64,000 nucleotides of DNA from Kocuria coralli (GCF_008831305.1 NZ_ML708624.1:20801-84800); one strand, 5' to 3'. Counted from the first letter of the stretch, positions 40,706 to 49,748 are shown. Made by a program: numbers and translations. The notes: generated by a model not told the origin, from the sequence alone.

Positions 40706-42073
40706 GTGGCGGAGAACGAATTCGACATCCTCGTACTGGGCGGCGGCAGCGCCGGTTACGCGGCTGCGTTGCGCGCCGTGCAGCTGGGGTACACCGTGGC
40801 ATTGTTCGAGAAGAGCAAGGTGGGCGGCACCTGCTTGCACTGGGGCTGCATCCCCACCAAGGCGTACCTGCACTCCGCGGAGCTCGTGGCCGATGCCAAG
40901 GAATCCGAGAAGTACGGCGTCAAGCTGTCCGTGGACTCCGTGGACATGGGTGCCGTGCGCAGCTACAAGGACAGCATCGTGGCCGGCAAGTTCAAGGGTC
41001 TGAGCGGGCTGCTGAAGGCCAAGAAGATCACGGTGGTCGATGCCTTCGGCAAGCTCACCGGCGAGAACACCATCGAGGCCGACGGCACGACCTACACGGG
41101 CAAGCACATCATCCTCGCCTCGGGCTCGGTGTCCAAGACCATGGGCATCGAGATCCGCGACCGGGTCATGACCTCGACGGAAGCCCTGGAGATCGACTGG
41201 ACCCCCAAGTCCGCGATCGTCCTGGGCGGCGGCGTCATCGGCTGCGAGTTCGCCTCCATGTGGAACTCGTTCGGCGTTGACGTCACCGTGATCGAGGGCC
41301 TGAACAACCTGGTTCCCAACGAGGACCCCTCGATCATCAAGATCCTCGAGAAGGAATTCAAGAAGAAGAAGATCAAGACCAACCTCGGCACCTTCTTCGA
41401 GAAGGTCGAACAGGACGAGAACGGCGCCAAGGTCACTCTCGCGGACGGCAAGACCTTCGAGGCCGACGTCGTGCTGGTGGCAGTGGGCCGCGGCCCGAAC
41501 ACCCAGGACATGGGCTTCGAGCAGGTCGGCGTGCCGATGGACCGCGGGTTCGTGACCCCCAACGAGCGCCTGCACACCGGCGTGGGCAACATCTACGCGA
41601 TCGGGGACATCGTTCCCGGCGTGCAGCTGGCCCACCGTGGGTATCAGCAGGGCCGTTTCGTGGCCGAGGAGATTGCGGGCCTGAACCCCGTGGTCGTCGA
41701 GGACGTCAACGTCCCCAAGGTGACCTTCACCGAGCCGGAGATCTCCTCCGTGGGCTACACCCAGCCCAAGGCCGAGGAGAAGTTCGGCAAGGACAACGTC
41801 GAGGTCGCCGAGTACAACCTCCTCGGCAACGGCAAGTCCTCGATCCTGGGCACCGGCGGCATCATCAAGCTCGTCCGGGAGAAGGACGGCCCGATCGTCG
41901 GCTTCCACGCCATCGGCAAGCGGATCTCCGAGCAGATCGGCGAGGGCCAGCTGATCGTCAACTGGGAGGCCTACCCGGAGGACCTGGCTCCCTTCATCCA
42001 CGCTCACCCGACGCAGAACGAGGCCATCGGCGAGGCCGCGATGGCCCTCGCCGGCATCCCGCTGCACGGCTGA
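40706..42073 (+). CDS. lpdA: dihydrolipoyl dehydrogenase (E3)
   Basis: Re-oxidises dihydrolipoyl groups of 2-oxoacid dehydrogenase complexes with NAD+. 455 residues. FAD motif LGGGSAGYAAALRA; redox disulfide C43/C48 in GGTCLHWGCIP; NAD motif LGGGVIGCEFASMW; YAIGDIVPGVQLAHRGYQQG; C-terminal dimer interface with the catalytic pair in HAHPTQNEAIGEAA. GTG 40706 has GGGAG eight bases upstream; ATG 40685 (AAGGA, only three bases away) is an alternative giving 462 residues. It is followed by a strong hairpin terminator and then the E2 gene. Confidence 0.96.
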   Translation: MAENEFDILVLGGGSAGYAAALRAVQLGYTVALFEKSKVGGTCLHWGCIPTKAYLHSAELVADAKESEKYGVKLSVDSVDMGAVRSYKDSIVAGKFKGLSGLLKAKKITVVDAFGKLTGENTIEADGTTYTGKHIILASGSVSKTMGIEIRDRVMTSTEALEIDWTPKSAIVLGGGVIGCEFASMWNSFGVDVTVIEGLNNLVPNEDPSIIKILEKEFKKKKIKTNLGTFFEKVEQDENGAKVTLADGKTFEADVVLVAVGRGPNTQDMGFEQVGVPMDRGFVTPNERLHTGVGNIYAIGDIVPGVQLAHRGYQQGRFVAEEIAGLNPVVVEDVNVPKVTFTEPEISSVGYTQPKAEEKFGKDNVEVAEYNLLGNGKSSILGTGGIIKLVREKDGPIVGFHAIGKRISEQIGEGQLIVNWEAYPEDLAPFIHAHPTQNEAIGEAAMALAGIPLHG

Positions 42074-42079
42074 CCACAT

Positions 42080-42111
42080 GCGGTGGCCCGGTTCCCGAAC
42101 CGGGCCACCGC
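42080..42111 (+). terminator. lpdA terminator
   Basis: Perfect 15-bp stem (GCGGTGGCCCGGTTC and its complement) with a 2-base spacer, seven bases past the lpdA stop, so E2 may need its own promoter or rely on read-through. Confidence 0.7.
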
Positions 42112-42187
42112 CTCTGGCGGGGGCCAGGCCCCACAGATCTCAAGCAACAACTGCAGACAGCGCACAGAAGAAAGAGACGGTCAGACG

Positions 42188-43993
42188 ATGTCCGAAACCG
42201 TGAACCTTCCGGCCCTTGGCGAATCCGTTACCGAAGGCACCGTGACCCGGTGGCTCAAGGAAGTCGGCGACGAGGTCGCCGTTGACGAACCCCTGGTCGA
42301 GGTCTCCACCGACAAGGTCGACACCGAGGTCCCCTCCCCCGTAGCCGGCGTCATCGAGAAGATCCTCGTCGAAGAGGACGAGGACGTCGAGGTCGGCGCA
42401 CCGCTGGTCGTCATCGGCGATGGCTCCGGCTCGGGTGACGACGACTCCGGCTCGGACTCGGCGGACTCCGGCGAGCCCGAGGAGAGCCAGGAGGCCGAGC
42501 CCGCAGCGGAGGAGACTTCCGAAGCACCCCAGCAGGACTCCGGGTCCGGCGCCAAGAAGTCCTCGGGCGGATCGGGCACCGAGGTCACCCTGCCAGCACT
42601 GGGCGAGTCGGTCACCGAAGGCACCGTGACCCGCTGGCTCAAAGAGATCGGCGAGGAAGTGGAGGTCGACGAGCCTCTGCTCGAGGTCTCCACCGACAAG
42701 GTCGACACCGAGGTCCCCTCCCCCGTAGCCGGCACCCTGCTGGAGATCAAGGTCCAGGAGGACGAGGACGCCGAGGTAGGCCAGGTCCTGGCTCTCATCG
42801 GCGACCCCGACGACGCTCCCGCAGAGGACGACTCCGACGACTCCGCTGGTTCGGAGGACTCCGCCGACTCGGCGGAGGCGATCGAGGATGCGGCCACCGA
42901 GTCCGCGACCCCCGAGGCCACGGACAAGGCTGCCGAGGAGAAGGCCCCCGCCAAGGCCCAGGAGCAGGAGCAGGCCGCCCCGGCGCAGCCCGAGGCCCCT
43001 GCCAAGGCCGAAGAGTCCCAGGCCGCTCCGGCCGGTGACTCGGGCGACTCCGACACCGCATACGTGACCCCGCTGGTGCGCAAGCTGGCCAAGTCGAAGG
43101 GCGTGGACCTGTCCTCGCTCAAGGGCACCGGCGTGGGCGGCCGCATCCGCAAGCAGGATGTGCTGGCCGCCGCCGAGTCCGCACCGGCCGCCTCCTCGGC
43201 GCCGTCGGCTCCGTCCGCCGCCCCTGCCCTCGACAATGGCGAGCCCACCACCATCCCGCCGGTCTCGGACAAGCGCGGTACCACGGAGAAGGCTCCGCGC
43301 ATCCGCATGACCATCGCCAAGCGCATGCGCGAGTCCCTGCAGGATTCGGCTCAGCTGACCCAGGTCACCGAGGTCGACATGACTCGCGTGGCCGCACTGC
43401 GCAACAAGGCCAAGAACGCCTTCCAGGAGAAGCACGGCGCCAAGCTGACCTTCCTGCCGTTCTTCGTCCAGGCCGTGGCGGAGGGGCTCAAGGCCAACCC
43501 GGCCCTGAACGCCACGTTCAAGGAAGCCGAGAAGCAGATCGTCTACAACGCCTCCGAGGATCTGGCCATCGCCGTCGACACGCCTCGCGGCCTGCTCGTC
43601 CCGGTGATCCGCAACGCCGGCGACAAGCAGCTGCCGGGACTGGCCTCCTCGATCGCCGACCTGGGCGCCCGCGCCAAGGACGGGTCGATCGGCCCCGATG
43701 AGCTGACCGGTGGCACCTTCACCATCACCAACATCGGGTCCTTCGGCGCGCTGTTCGACACCCCGATCATCAACCAGCCCCAGGTCGCCATCCTGGGGAC
43801 GGGCACGATCGTCAAGCGCCCCATGGTGATCCAGGACGCGGACGGCAACGACGTGATCGCCATCCGGCACATGTGCTACCTGTCCCTGACCTACGATCAC
43901 CGGATCGTTGACGGCGCGGATGCGGGTCGCTTCCTGCACACCATGAAGGCCCGTCTGGAAGAGGGCCGGTTCGAAGGCGCCCTCGAACTCTGA
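42188..43993 (+). CDS. sucB: 2-oxoglutarate/pyruvate dehydrogenase E2, dihydrolipoamide acyltransferase
   Basis: 601 residues. Two lipoyl domains, 1-78 and 131-208, each with the modified lysine in [17 protein letters not shown] (K43 and K171), joined by Ala/Glu/Ser-rich flexible linkers; E3/E1-binding domain at about 290-325 ([19 protein letters not shown]); catalytic domain from about 375 with H571 in [13 protein letters not shown]. In Actinobacteria such proteins serve pyruvate dehydrogenase (and the KGD complex), so dlaT/aceF is an equally valid name. Its substrates E1 (AceE) and the KGD protein are not in the window. lipB and lipA downstream provide the lipoyl groups. The two lipoyl coding segments share an exact 53-base block. 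Confidence 0.94.
   Translation: MSETVNLPALGESVTEGTVTRWLKEVGDEVAVDEPLVEVSTDKVDTEVPSPVAGVIEKILVEEDEDVEVGAPLVVIGDGSGSGDDDSGSDSADSGEPEESQEAEPAAEETSEAPQQDSGSGAKKSSGGSGTEVTLPALGESVTEGTVTRWLKEIGEEVEVDEPLLEVSTDKVDTEVPSPVAGTLLEIKVQEDEDAEVGQVLALIGDPDDAPAEDDSDDSAGSEDSADSAEAIEDAATESATPEATDKAAEEKAPAKAQEQEQAAPAQPEAPAKAEESQAAPAGDSGDSDTAYVTPLVRKLAKSKGVDLSSLKGTGVGGRIRKQDVLAAAESAPAASSAPSAPSAAPALDNGEPTTIPPVSDKRGTTEKAPRIRMTIAKRMRESLQDSAQLTQVTEVDMTRVAALRNKAKNAFQEKHGAKLTFLPFFVQAVAEGLKANPALNATFKEAEKQIVYNASEDLAIAVDTPRGLLVPVIRNAGDKQLPGLASSIADLGARAKDGSIGPDELTGGTFTITNIGSFGALFDTPIINQPQVAILGTGTIVKRPMVIQDADGNDVIAIRHMCYLSLTYDHRIVDGADAGRFLHTMKARLEEGRFEGALEL
42297..42733. repeat. 53-bp exact direct repeat within the E2 gene
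   Basis: Bases 42297-42349 and 42681-42733 are identical (offset 384 bases, 128 codons), covering the lipoyl-lysine loop of both lipoyl domains, including synonymous positions such as a GTA codon. The sequence between the copies differs. Confidence 0.85.
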
Positions 43994-44052
43994 GGCCCCC
44001 GACGGCGACCGCTCCGGTCGCCCCAGCCCATTGAGAGCCCATTGAGGTGGTG

Positions 44053-44102
44053 AGGAACCCGGTGGTGCGTCGTGATCGATCACGACGCACCACCGGGTTC
44101 CT
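44053..44102. terminator. 50-bp perfect palindrome, E2 terminator
   Basis: Two 25-bp arms with no mismatch or spacer (centre ATC|GAT at 44077/44078), 60 bases past the E2 stop. No strong T-run follows. Confidence 0.75.
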
Positions 44103-44181
44103 GCTTTCCGCTTCGGCTCGGTGTGGCATAGGCCTCCCCCCGACTCCCTGCAGGGCGCAAGGGAGCCATGCCGCCCTTTAG

Positions 44182-44187
44182 TAGGGT
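44182..44187 (+). promoter_or_regulatory. -10 element of the small membrane protein gene (leaderless)
   Basis: TAGGGT followed by six bases and then ATG at 44194. Confidence 0.5.
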
Positions 44188-44193
44188 CGAGGG

Positions 44194-44544
44194 ATGACCT
44201 TTTTGCACTCCCTGCTCGTATTGATCCACATCCTGGGCGCCGCCGTGATCGTCGGCACCTGGGTCGCCACCTTCAAGAAGCCCACCGTCACCACCTGGCA
44301 GTTCGGCGCGTCCATCGCCATGCTGATCTCCGGCCTGCTGCTGGTGACCCTCAACGAGTTCGACCCGGATATCGCGGTCAACCACGCCAAAGTCGCCGTC
44401 AAACTGCTCCTTGCCCTCGGGGTCTTCGTGGCCGCGCTGATCGGCTGGCGGAAGCAGCGGGCGGGTCAGCCCGTCTCCACCGGTCTGGCCCACGGCACCG
44501 GTGGCACGGCACTCATCGCCATGGTCGTGGCCGTCCTCTGGTGA
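44194..44544 (+). CDS. small four-helix membrane protein
   Basis: 116 residues, not assigned to a family with confidence. Four hydrophobic segments at about 5-25 (LLVLIHILGAAVIVGTWVA), 35-52, 65-86 and 98-115, with short polar loops (FKKPTVTTW, GWRKQRAGQPVSTG). The first helix with H12 and the pattern of CopD/DUF2269-like integral membrane proteins is a possible comparison only. It starts from a leaderless promoter, so it is an independent transcription unit between the E2 palindrome and the convergent kinase-like gene. Confidence 0.7.
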   Translation: MTFLHSLLVLIHILGAAVIVGTWVATFKKPTVTTWQFGASIAMLISGLLLVTLNEFDPDIAVNHAKVAVKLLLALGVFVAALIGWRKQRAGQPVSTGLAHGTGGTALIAMVVAVLW

Positions 44545-44616
44545 TTGCCCGAGCCCCGGCAACGGGGTCGTGCGTCTCTGTCGAGCCGCGGTGAGGTACC
44601 GGCATCCTCTCGGACC

Positions 44617-46299
44617 TCACCGCGGCTCGACGTCTTTGATCCGCCAGCCGTCCGGCGTGTAGTCCAATGACATCTCCACCTCCTGGGAGCCCTCCTGCCC
44701 GCCTTCGATCCCCGTGGCGGTGACGGTCATGCGCGCGACGGCGCTCCCGGCCCCATCGAACTCGACCGCGGGTTCACCGTCGATGGCCATCTCGAGTCCG
44801 CTGAAGGCGTGCATCGCGGTTCCTGGGTCGGCGGACAGCCCCGCCAGCGTGGCCTGATCCTCCGCCAGGTCGCTCGCTCCGGGCACGTAGACCTCCTCCA
44901 GCCGGCCGGGGTCCCGGTCGCGGAACGCGGCGGCACGGACCGCGATCAGATCGGCCAGCACCTCGGCGTCCGGCGCCCGTACCCCGGTGCCGGCATCCAC
45001 CGCTTCCGACGAGGTTGGCGATGAGTTCCCCGCCGCCGGTGGGGTTGCCACCCCGCCGGCCTCCGCGGCTCCCTGATCCCGTGGCATCAGCAGCATCACG
45101 GCACCGGCGAGGACGACGACCACCAGGACACCGGCGCCCCATATCCTCCACGACATCCTCCACGACAGCAGGTACCGGCCGACGGAAGACCGGTACCTGC
45201 CGGGCCAGGCGCCCGCCCCGGCCGGTTCATCGTCCCCGTCCCACCCCCGGTCGGTGAAAGAGGACATCCGGGTACGGGAGCTTCGGCGTTCTGCGGGCTC
45301 CGATGAAGCTGTGCCGCCACCGCGCAGCAGTTCCAGGACCCGCTGGGTGCTGTCTCGATCCTGGCTGCAGATCAGGGTGTCCCCGTCCTCCACCTCCCCG
45401 TCCGCTGCTTCCTCGGGCTCTCCGTCCTGCTCGTCATTCATGTCATCCTCGGTCTCGCCACCGGCGTCGGCAGCGTCGGACAGGCTCTGGCCGATCGCCT
45501 CCGCCAGCCGGCGCGCGGAATCGCCGTATGCGACCACCGCCTCACGGCCGGCCCCTCCGAACCTCTTCTCCCGTGCGGATCGGTCCATGCCGGCTCCGCC
45601 CATGCCAGCTCCGCCCAGGTCCTCCAGGAGATCGTCGAGAGCATCGAGCGCCTCCGCCGGCAAGGCGGGGCAGACGGTGGCCAGCGGCGCCCTGTCCCGT
45701 CCGGGGGCAGGACGACGGCCGGTCAGGACGGTAGCCGCCGCTGCCGCCAGCATGACCAGGTCCCCATGGGCTTCCCGCTCCTCGTCTCCGGGGCTCATGG
45801 CCCTGATACCGGAATCCGGGCTCACCAGGATCTGCCAGCGCCCGGGGGTCTCGTCGACCTCCTCCGCTGCGCGCAGGAGGTCACGCAGCGACATCCTGCG
45901 CAGCGTCGCCCCGTGGTCATGCAGTACCGCCAGACCCTCGGCCACGTCTGCCACCATGGTCAGGACCGCGCTCTGCACGGCACCTCCCAGCCTGCCGACG
46001 TCGTCGGCGAAACTGCGTTCGGGTAGTTCCTCGTAGAGCAGCGAGCTACGGGACGGCTGGTCGATGATTGCCCGGGGCACGGCGAGATACGGGCTGTCCA
46101 CCGGTTCGAGGCGGTGCACGATCCCGGCCCAGCCTTTGCCATCGGTCGCAGCGGAGCCGAGCTCCAGCAGAACGTACCGGTTCCCGGAGACGGGCTCGAT
46201 CACCCGGCGACCACGGCCGGCCCAAGCCCCCAGGTCTGCCAGCTCGGGCGGACCCAGGGGCGTCGTGAAGGCATCCGGTGTGTCCATGGCATCCAGCAT
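44617..46299 (-). CDS. membrane-anchored pseudokinase-like protein
   Basis: 560 residues, not a named family. Residues 35-225 follow the layout of a protein kinase, including a C-lobe reading VADVAEGLAVLHDHGATLRR then HGDLVMLAAAAATVLTGRRP, but the HRD triad is replaced by RRMSLRD and the DFG by SPDSG, and no glycine loop or AxK lysine is evident; it is probably catalytically dead. An acidic linker (270-310) leads to a basic stretch and one transmembrane helix at 386-405, then an external 155-residue domain ending DYTPDGWRIKDVEPR, resembling an NTF2-like fold. ATG 46299 is preferred (GGGAAG upstream); GTG 46332 and ATG 46287 are alternatives. It is divergent from lipB. Confidence 0.65.
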   Translation of the reverse strand: MLDAMDTPDAFTTPLGPPELADLGAWAGRGRRVIEPVSGNRYVLLELGSAATDGKGWAGIVHRLEPVDSPYLAVPRAIIDQPSRSSLLYEELPERSFADDVGRLGGAVQSAVLTMVADVAEGLAVLHDHGATLRRMSLRDLLRAAEEVDETPGRWQILVSPDSGIRAMSPGDEEREAHGDLVMLAAAAATVLTGRRPAPGRDRAPLATVCPALPAEALDALDDLLEDLGGAGMGGAGMDRSAREKRFGGAGREAVVAYGDSARRLAEAIGQSLSDAADAGGETEDDMNDEQDGEPEEAADGEVEDGDTLICSQDRDSTQRVLELLRGGGTASSEPAERRSSRTRMSSFTDRGWDGDDEPAGAGAWPGRYRSSVGRYLLSWRMSWRIWGAGVLVVVVLAGAVMLLMPRDQGAAEAGGVATPPAAGNSSPTSSEAVDAGTGVRAPDAEVLADLIAVRAAAFRDRDPGRLEEVYVPGASDLAEDQATLAGLSADPGTAMHAFSGLEMAIDGEPAVEFDGAGSAVARMTVTATGIEGGQEGSQEVEMSLDYTPDGWRIKDVEPR

Positions 46300-46324
46300 G
46301 CTCTTCCCGACCCTCGGATGGCGG

Positions 46325-46333
46325 TTATCCACA
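46325..46333. promoter_or_regulatory. consensus DnaA box in the lipB/pseudokinase promoter
   Basis: TTATCCACA, a full match to TTATNCACA, lying where the -35 of lipB would be (the -10 is at 46350). Only one box was seen, so this is not an origin. Confidence 0.4.
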
Positions 46334-46349
46334 GGCCCCCTGATCCGCG

Positions 46350-46355
46350 TAGGCT
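46350..46355 (+). promoter_or_regulatory. -10 element of lipB (leaderless)
   Basis: TAGGCT, six bases, then ATG at 46362; no Shine-Dalgarno. Confidence 0.5.
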
Positions 46356-46361
46356 GGGGCC

Positions 46362-47066
46362 ATGTCCTTGTCCTTCGAACGCTTGGGTTTCGCCCCCGAC
46401 TTCGTCCCGTACCGTCCCGCCCTGGAGGTGCAGAAGACGGTCCATCAGCAGGTGGTGGCCGAGGAACGCGCGAACACCGTGCTGCTGGTGGAGCACGAAC
46501 CCGTCTACACCGCCGGCCGCCGGTCCTCGGCGGAGGAATACCCCGCCGACGGCACCGAGGTGGTGGAGATCGGCCGCGGGGGCAAGATCACGTGGCACGG
46601 ACCGGGCCAGCTCGTGGCGTATCCGATCATGCGTTTGAAGACCCCGATCGATGTCGTGAAGTTCGTCCGGGACCTGGAGCAGCTGGTGATCTCCGTGGTG
46701 GGGCGGTTCGGGGTCGAGGCGACCACCGTGGAGGGCCGTTCGGGCGCCTGGATCCCCGCTGACGATCGTGGCGGCGACCGCAAGATCTCCGCCATCGGCG
46801 TCCAGGTGTCCCGCCGCACCACGATGCACGGCATCGCCCTGAACTGCAGCAACGACCTGGCACCCTTCGGGGACTTCATCCCGTGCGGGATCAGCGATGC
46901 CGGTGTCACCTCCATCAGCCGCGAACTCGGCAGGAATGTTGCACCGGCGGATGTGGTTGAGGTGATGATCGAGGAATTCCGTCGTCGTGAAGCGGACCTG
47001 TGCGCCGTCGCCGGGATCCCGGACAATCAGCCTCCGCTGCCCTGGCCCGCCGTGGCCCGACCCTGA
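46362..47066 (+). CDS. lipB: lipoyl(octanoyl) transferase
   Basis: Transfers octanoyl from acyl carrier protein to lipoyl domains, first step of lipoate biosynthesis. 234 residues, family length. Motifs: [32 protein letters not shown], catalytic K141 in [12 protein letters not shown], and catalytic C175 in [12 protein letters not shown]. Start ATG with a leaderless -10. lipA follows after 52 bases on the same strand and completes the lipoyl cofactor, which is used by the E2 protein encoded 2.4 kb upstream. Confidence 0.97.
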   Translation: MSLSFERLGFAPDFVPYRPALEVQKTVHQQVVAEERANTVLLVEHEPVYTAGRRSSAEEYPADGTEVVEIGRGGKITWHGPGQLVAYPIMRLKTPIDVVKFVRDLEQLVISVVGRFGVEATTVEGRSGAWIPADDRGGDRKISAIGVQVSRRTTMHGIALNCSNDLAPFGDFIPCGISDAGVTSISRELGRNVAPADVVEVMIEEFRRREADLCAVAGIPDNQPPLPWPAVARP

Positions 47067-47118
47067 CCACGAGCCATAAGCTCTCACTGTCCATCAGCCC
47101 CACACCTGGAGAATGCCG

Positions 47119-48129
47119 ATGACCATCGCTCCCGAAGGCCGCCGTCTACTGCGCGTCGAGGCGCGCAATGCCGAGGTCCCGATCGAGAAGAAGCCGAACT
47201 GGCTCAAGAACACCGCGCACATGGGCCCCGAGTACACCAAGCTCAAGTCGATGGCGCGCGGCAAGGGGCTGCACACGGTCTGCGAGGAAGCGGGCTGTCC
47301 CAACATCTACGAATGCTGGGAGGACCGCGAGGCCTCCTTCCTGATCGGCGGCTCCGTGTGCACGCGCCGTTGCGACTTCTGCGACATCGCCACCGGCCGG
47401 CCCGAGCCCATCGACTACGACGAGCCCCGCAAGGTCGCGGAGTCCGTCCGCGACCTCGACCTGCGCTATGCCACCGTGACCGGAGTGGCCCGGGACGACT
47501 TCGAGGACGGTGCGGCCTGGCTCTACGCCGACACCATCCGCGCGATCCACGAGATCTCCCCGCAGACCGGCGTCGAGATCCTGATCCCCGATTTCAAGGG
47601 CCGCCCCGAGTCCCTGCAGATGGTGGTCGACGCCGGTCCTGAGGTCTTCGCGCACAATCTGGAGACCGTGCCGAGGATCTTCAAGCAGATCCGTCCCGCC
47701 TTCACCTACGAGCGTTCCCTGGACGTGCTCAGCTACGGCAAGGACCGCGGGCTGATCACCAAGTCCAACCTCATCCTGGGCATGGGCGAGACGGACGAGG
47801 AGATCCACGAGGCGCTGTGCGACCTCTTCGACTCCGGCTGCGACATCATCACCCTGACGCAGTACCTCCGCCCCTCCAAGCTGTTCCACCCCATCGATCG
47901 GTGGGTCAAGCCGGAGCAGTTCGTGGCCTACGCCAAGATGGCGGAGGAGATCGGCTTCCTGGGCGTCATGTCCGGGCCCATGGTGCGTTCCTCCTACCGG
48001 TCGGGCAGGCTGTGGGCCCGCTCGATGAACAAGCTCGGCCGCGAGATCCCCGAACGGCTGGCTCACATCACCGATGAGGGCTCCACCGCGCAGGAGGCTT
48101 CCAGCCTGATCGCCAAGTTGGGCCGCTGA
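47119..48129 (+). CDS. lipA: lipoyl synthase
   Basis: Radical SAM enzyme inserting two sulfurs into octanoyl-lysine. 336 residues. Auxiliary cluster cysteines C55, C60, C66 in [12 protein letters not shown]; radical SAM cluster C81, C85, C88 in CTRRCDFC; C-terminal RSSYRSG serine that ligates the auxiliary cluster. Start: of two nearby ATGs, 47119 is favoured since GGAG lies seven bases before it; 47113 overlaps the ribosome site. Operon with lipB, followed by DUF4191 as in the mycobacterial order lipB-lipA-Rv2219. Confidence 0.97.
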   Translation: MTIAPEGRRLLRVEARNAEVPIEKKPNWLKNTAHMGPEYTKLKSMARGKGLHTVCEEAGCPNIYECWEDREASFLIGGSVCTRRCDFCDIATGRPEPIDYDEPRKVAESVRDLDLRYATVTGVARDDFEDGAAWLYADTIRAIHEISPQTGVEILIPDFKGRPESLQMVVDAGPEVFAHNLETVPRIFKQIRPAFTYERSLDVLSYGKDRGLITKSNLILGMGETDEEIHEALCDLFDSGCDIITLTQYLRPSKLFHPIDRWVKPEQFVAYAKMAEEIGFLGVMSGPMVRSSYRSGRLWARSMNKLGREIPERLAHITDEGSTAQEASSLIAKLGR

Positions 48130-48144
48130 ACGCCGTACTGCCGC

Positions 48145-48150
48145 TAGAAT
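48145..48150 (+). promoter_or_regulatory. possible -10 of the DUF4191 gene
   Basis: TAGAAT about 62 bases before the GTG start; no recognisable -35. Confidence 0.35.
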
Positions 48151-48211
48151 GGTTGCCGCTGCAGACCTAGCGGCCCATGATCCACCACCGACTTCACCAC
48201 GAGGTTTCACC

Positions 48212-48985
48212 GTGTCCCCATCCAGCTCCGGCCGAGCCACGAACGATGCCAAGTCCACCCGGGCTGCGGCCAGGGAGCAGAAGCGCGAGGAGAAGGCCCG
48301 CAAGAAGGCGGCGAAGGGCCCCGGCTACTTCGCCCAGATGAAGCAGGTCTACCGGATCACCAAGGAGCACGACTCCAACATCACGCTCAAGCTGATCGCC
48401 ATCGCCCTGGGCGTTCTGGTGATCTTCCTGATCCTGGGCCTGCTGCTCAACAACTGGATCACCTGGTTGCTGATCGGCCTCCCGTTCGCCCTGCTCGCCG
48501 CGGTGTTCTTCCTCTCCCGCCGTGCGGAGAAGGCGGCCTTCTCGCGTATCGAGGATCAGCCGGGGGCCGCAGGTGCGGCTCTGTCCACGTTGCGGCGCGG
48601 GTGGATCGTCGATCAGGAGCCGGTTCAGGTGGATCCCCGGTCCCGTGACCTGGTCTTCCGCGCCGTCGGACGTCCCGGGGTGGTCCTGGTCACCGAAGGG
48701 CCCACCGGCCGGGTCAAGAAGCTGGTGACCAAGGAACGCCGCCGGATCGGGCCCATGATCCAGAACGTGCCGATCCACGTGATCAACGCCGGCAACAAGG
48801 AGGACCAGGTCCCCCTGCGGCAGGTCGCCAAGCGCATGAAGAAGCTGGACAAGTCGCTGACCCGCGACGAGGTCAGCAAGGTGCACAAGCGCATCTCCAC
48901 CCTGCGCAGCAACTCGCTGCCCATCCCCAAGGGCGTGGACCCCATGCGCGCCCGTCCCGACCGCAAGGCCATGCGAGGCCGCTGA
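48212..48985 (+). CDS. DUF4191 membrane protein
   Basis: 257 residues. Basic Lys/Ala/Arg-rich N-terminus (AREQKREEKARKKAAKGPGY), two transmembrane helices at about 62-82 and 86-105 (LKLIAIALGVLVIFLILGLL, ITWLLIGLPFALLAAVFFL), then a basic cytosolic domain with LRRGWIVDQEPVQVDPRSRD, RPGVVLVTEGPTGRV and a C-terminal LPIPKGVDPMRARPDRKAMRG. This is the DUF4191 family, always near lipA/glnA in Actinobacteria as I recall; function is unknown. GTG 48212 has GAGG eight bases before it. Confidence 0.85.
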   Translation: MSPSSSGRATNDAKSTRAAAREQKREEKARKKAAKGPGYFAQMKQVYRITKEHDSNITLKLIAIALGVLVIFLILGLLLNNWITWLLIGLPFALLAAVFFLSRRAEKAAFSRIEDQPGAAGAALSTLRRGWIVDQEPVQVDPRSRDLVFRAVGRPGVVLVTEGPTGRVKKLVTKERRRIGPMIQNVPIHVINAGNKEDQVPLRQVAKRMKKLDKSLTRDEVSKVHKRISTLRSNSLPIPKGVDPMRARPDRKAMRGR

Positions 48986-49037
48986 CCTCTGAACCCCGGC
49001 CCTGGAGGTCCCGGACCGGGAAAGCCCCTCGCACGTA

Positions 49038-49079
49038 CGAGCGCCGTCGTCGTCCGATACAGGACGGCGACGGCGCTCG
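49038..49079. terminator. bidirectional terminator between DUF4191 and RDD genes
   Basis: Arms CGAGCGCCGTCG and CGACGGCGCTCG plus an inner CGTCC/GGACG pair, one mismatch, short loop; on the plus strand CGCGCTTTTG follows. Confidence 0.65.
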
Positions 49080-49112
49080 CGCTTTTGGGCGGGCCTGGGC
49101 CCGCCGGCCGGT

Positions 49113-49553
49113 TCACCGGATCTTCACGAGAAGGGTGCCCACGGCACGGTCCTGCAGACCGCGCTGGTCCTGATCCATGATCAGGCCGGGGACGATCAGG
49201 AACACCAGGACGCTGCGGATCACGCCCCTGAAGAACCCGGGCGCGTAGCCGTCCGTCGTCTGCACTTGCATCCCCAGGATGAAATGCCCGATGGTGTGCC
49301 CCGTGAATCCCACCGACAACGCGGTGATCACCAGCCAGAGGCCCAGCGTGCCCACGTTCTGGGCGGTCTGCGAGAACAGCAACGCGGCCAGGCCCATGGC
49401 GACGAACCAATCGATCAGCAGGGCGAGGACGCGCACCCCGAGTCCTGCCAGCGATCCTGGCCCCGTCTCGGGCCGGCCCAGCCGCTTGCCCGGATAGGAC
49501 TGGCCGGGCGATGGGCCCCCTCGAGTACTGGCGGCATCGTCACGATTGATCAT
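49113..49553 (-). CDS. RDD-family membrane protein
   Basis: 146 residues. Polar N-terminus, then three hydrophobic segments (about 40-60, 68-90, 108-127). The family's Arg-Asp-Asp elements appear as GVRVLALLIDWFVAMGLA (R and D in helix 1) and the later FFRGVIRSVLVFLIVPGLIMDQDQRGLQDRA. Function of the family is unclear; some members transport ions. The start is an ATG preceded by TAGGCT at six bases, a leaderless signature. It converges on DUF4191 and is divergent from glnA, the same position as Rv2219A beside glnA1. Confidence 0.85.
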   Translation of the reverse strand: MINRDDAASTRGGPSPGQSYPGKRLGRPETGPGSLAGLGVRVLALLIDWFVAMGLAALLFSQTAQNVGTLGLWLVITALSVGFTGHTIGHFILGMQVQTTDGYAPGFFRGVIRSVLVFLIVPGLIMDQDQRGLQDRAVGTLLVKIR

Positions 49554-49559
49554 TGCTCC

Positions 49560-49565
49560 AGCCTA
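49560..49565 (-). promoter_or_regulatory. -10 element of the RDD gene (leaderless)
   Basis: TAGGCT on the minus strand, six bases before ATG 49553. Confidence 0.45.
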
Positions 49566-49612
49566 TCGGCGCGCCACGGAGCCCCCGACATCATGGCGTG
49601 GCACGGTGGTGT

Positions 49613-49628
49613 GTAACCCCCGCGAAAC
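49613..49628 (+). promoter_or_regulatory. GlnR-type box upstream of glnA
   Basis: GTAAC-N6-GAAAC, an exact match to the actinomycete GlnR consensus gTnAc-N6-GaAAc, 121 bases before the glnA start. It suggests nitrogen-responsive control by a GlnR regulator encoded elsewhere. Confidence 0.55.
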
Positions 49629-49748
49629 ACAAGAGATACGGAGAGGCAACGGGCTGACCGTATTTTTGATCGCGACCCAAGGGTTGCCGTTCTCGTCCAC
49701 ACGAACCGGTGATACGGCGTCTGCCCGAAGACAAGAAGGAGTACGTCT

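Noticed and set aside
46325..46333. Replication origin
   Set aside because: Only one DnaA box, no AT-rich unwinding element, and no dnaA, dnaN or gyrB neighbours.
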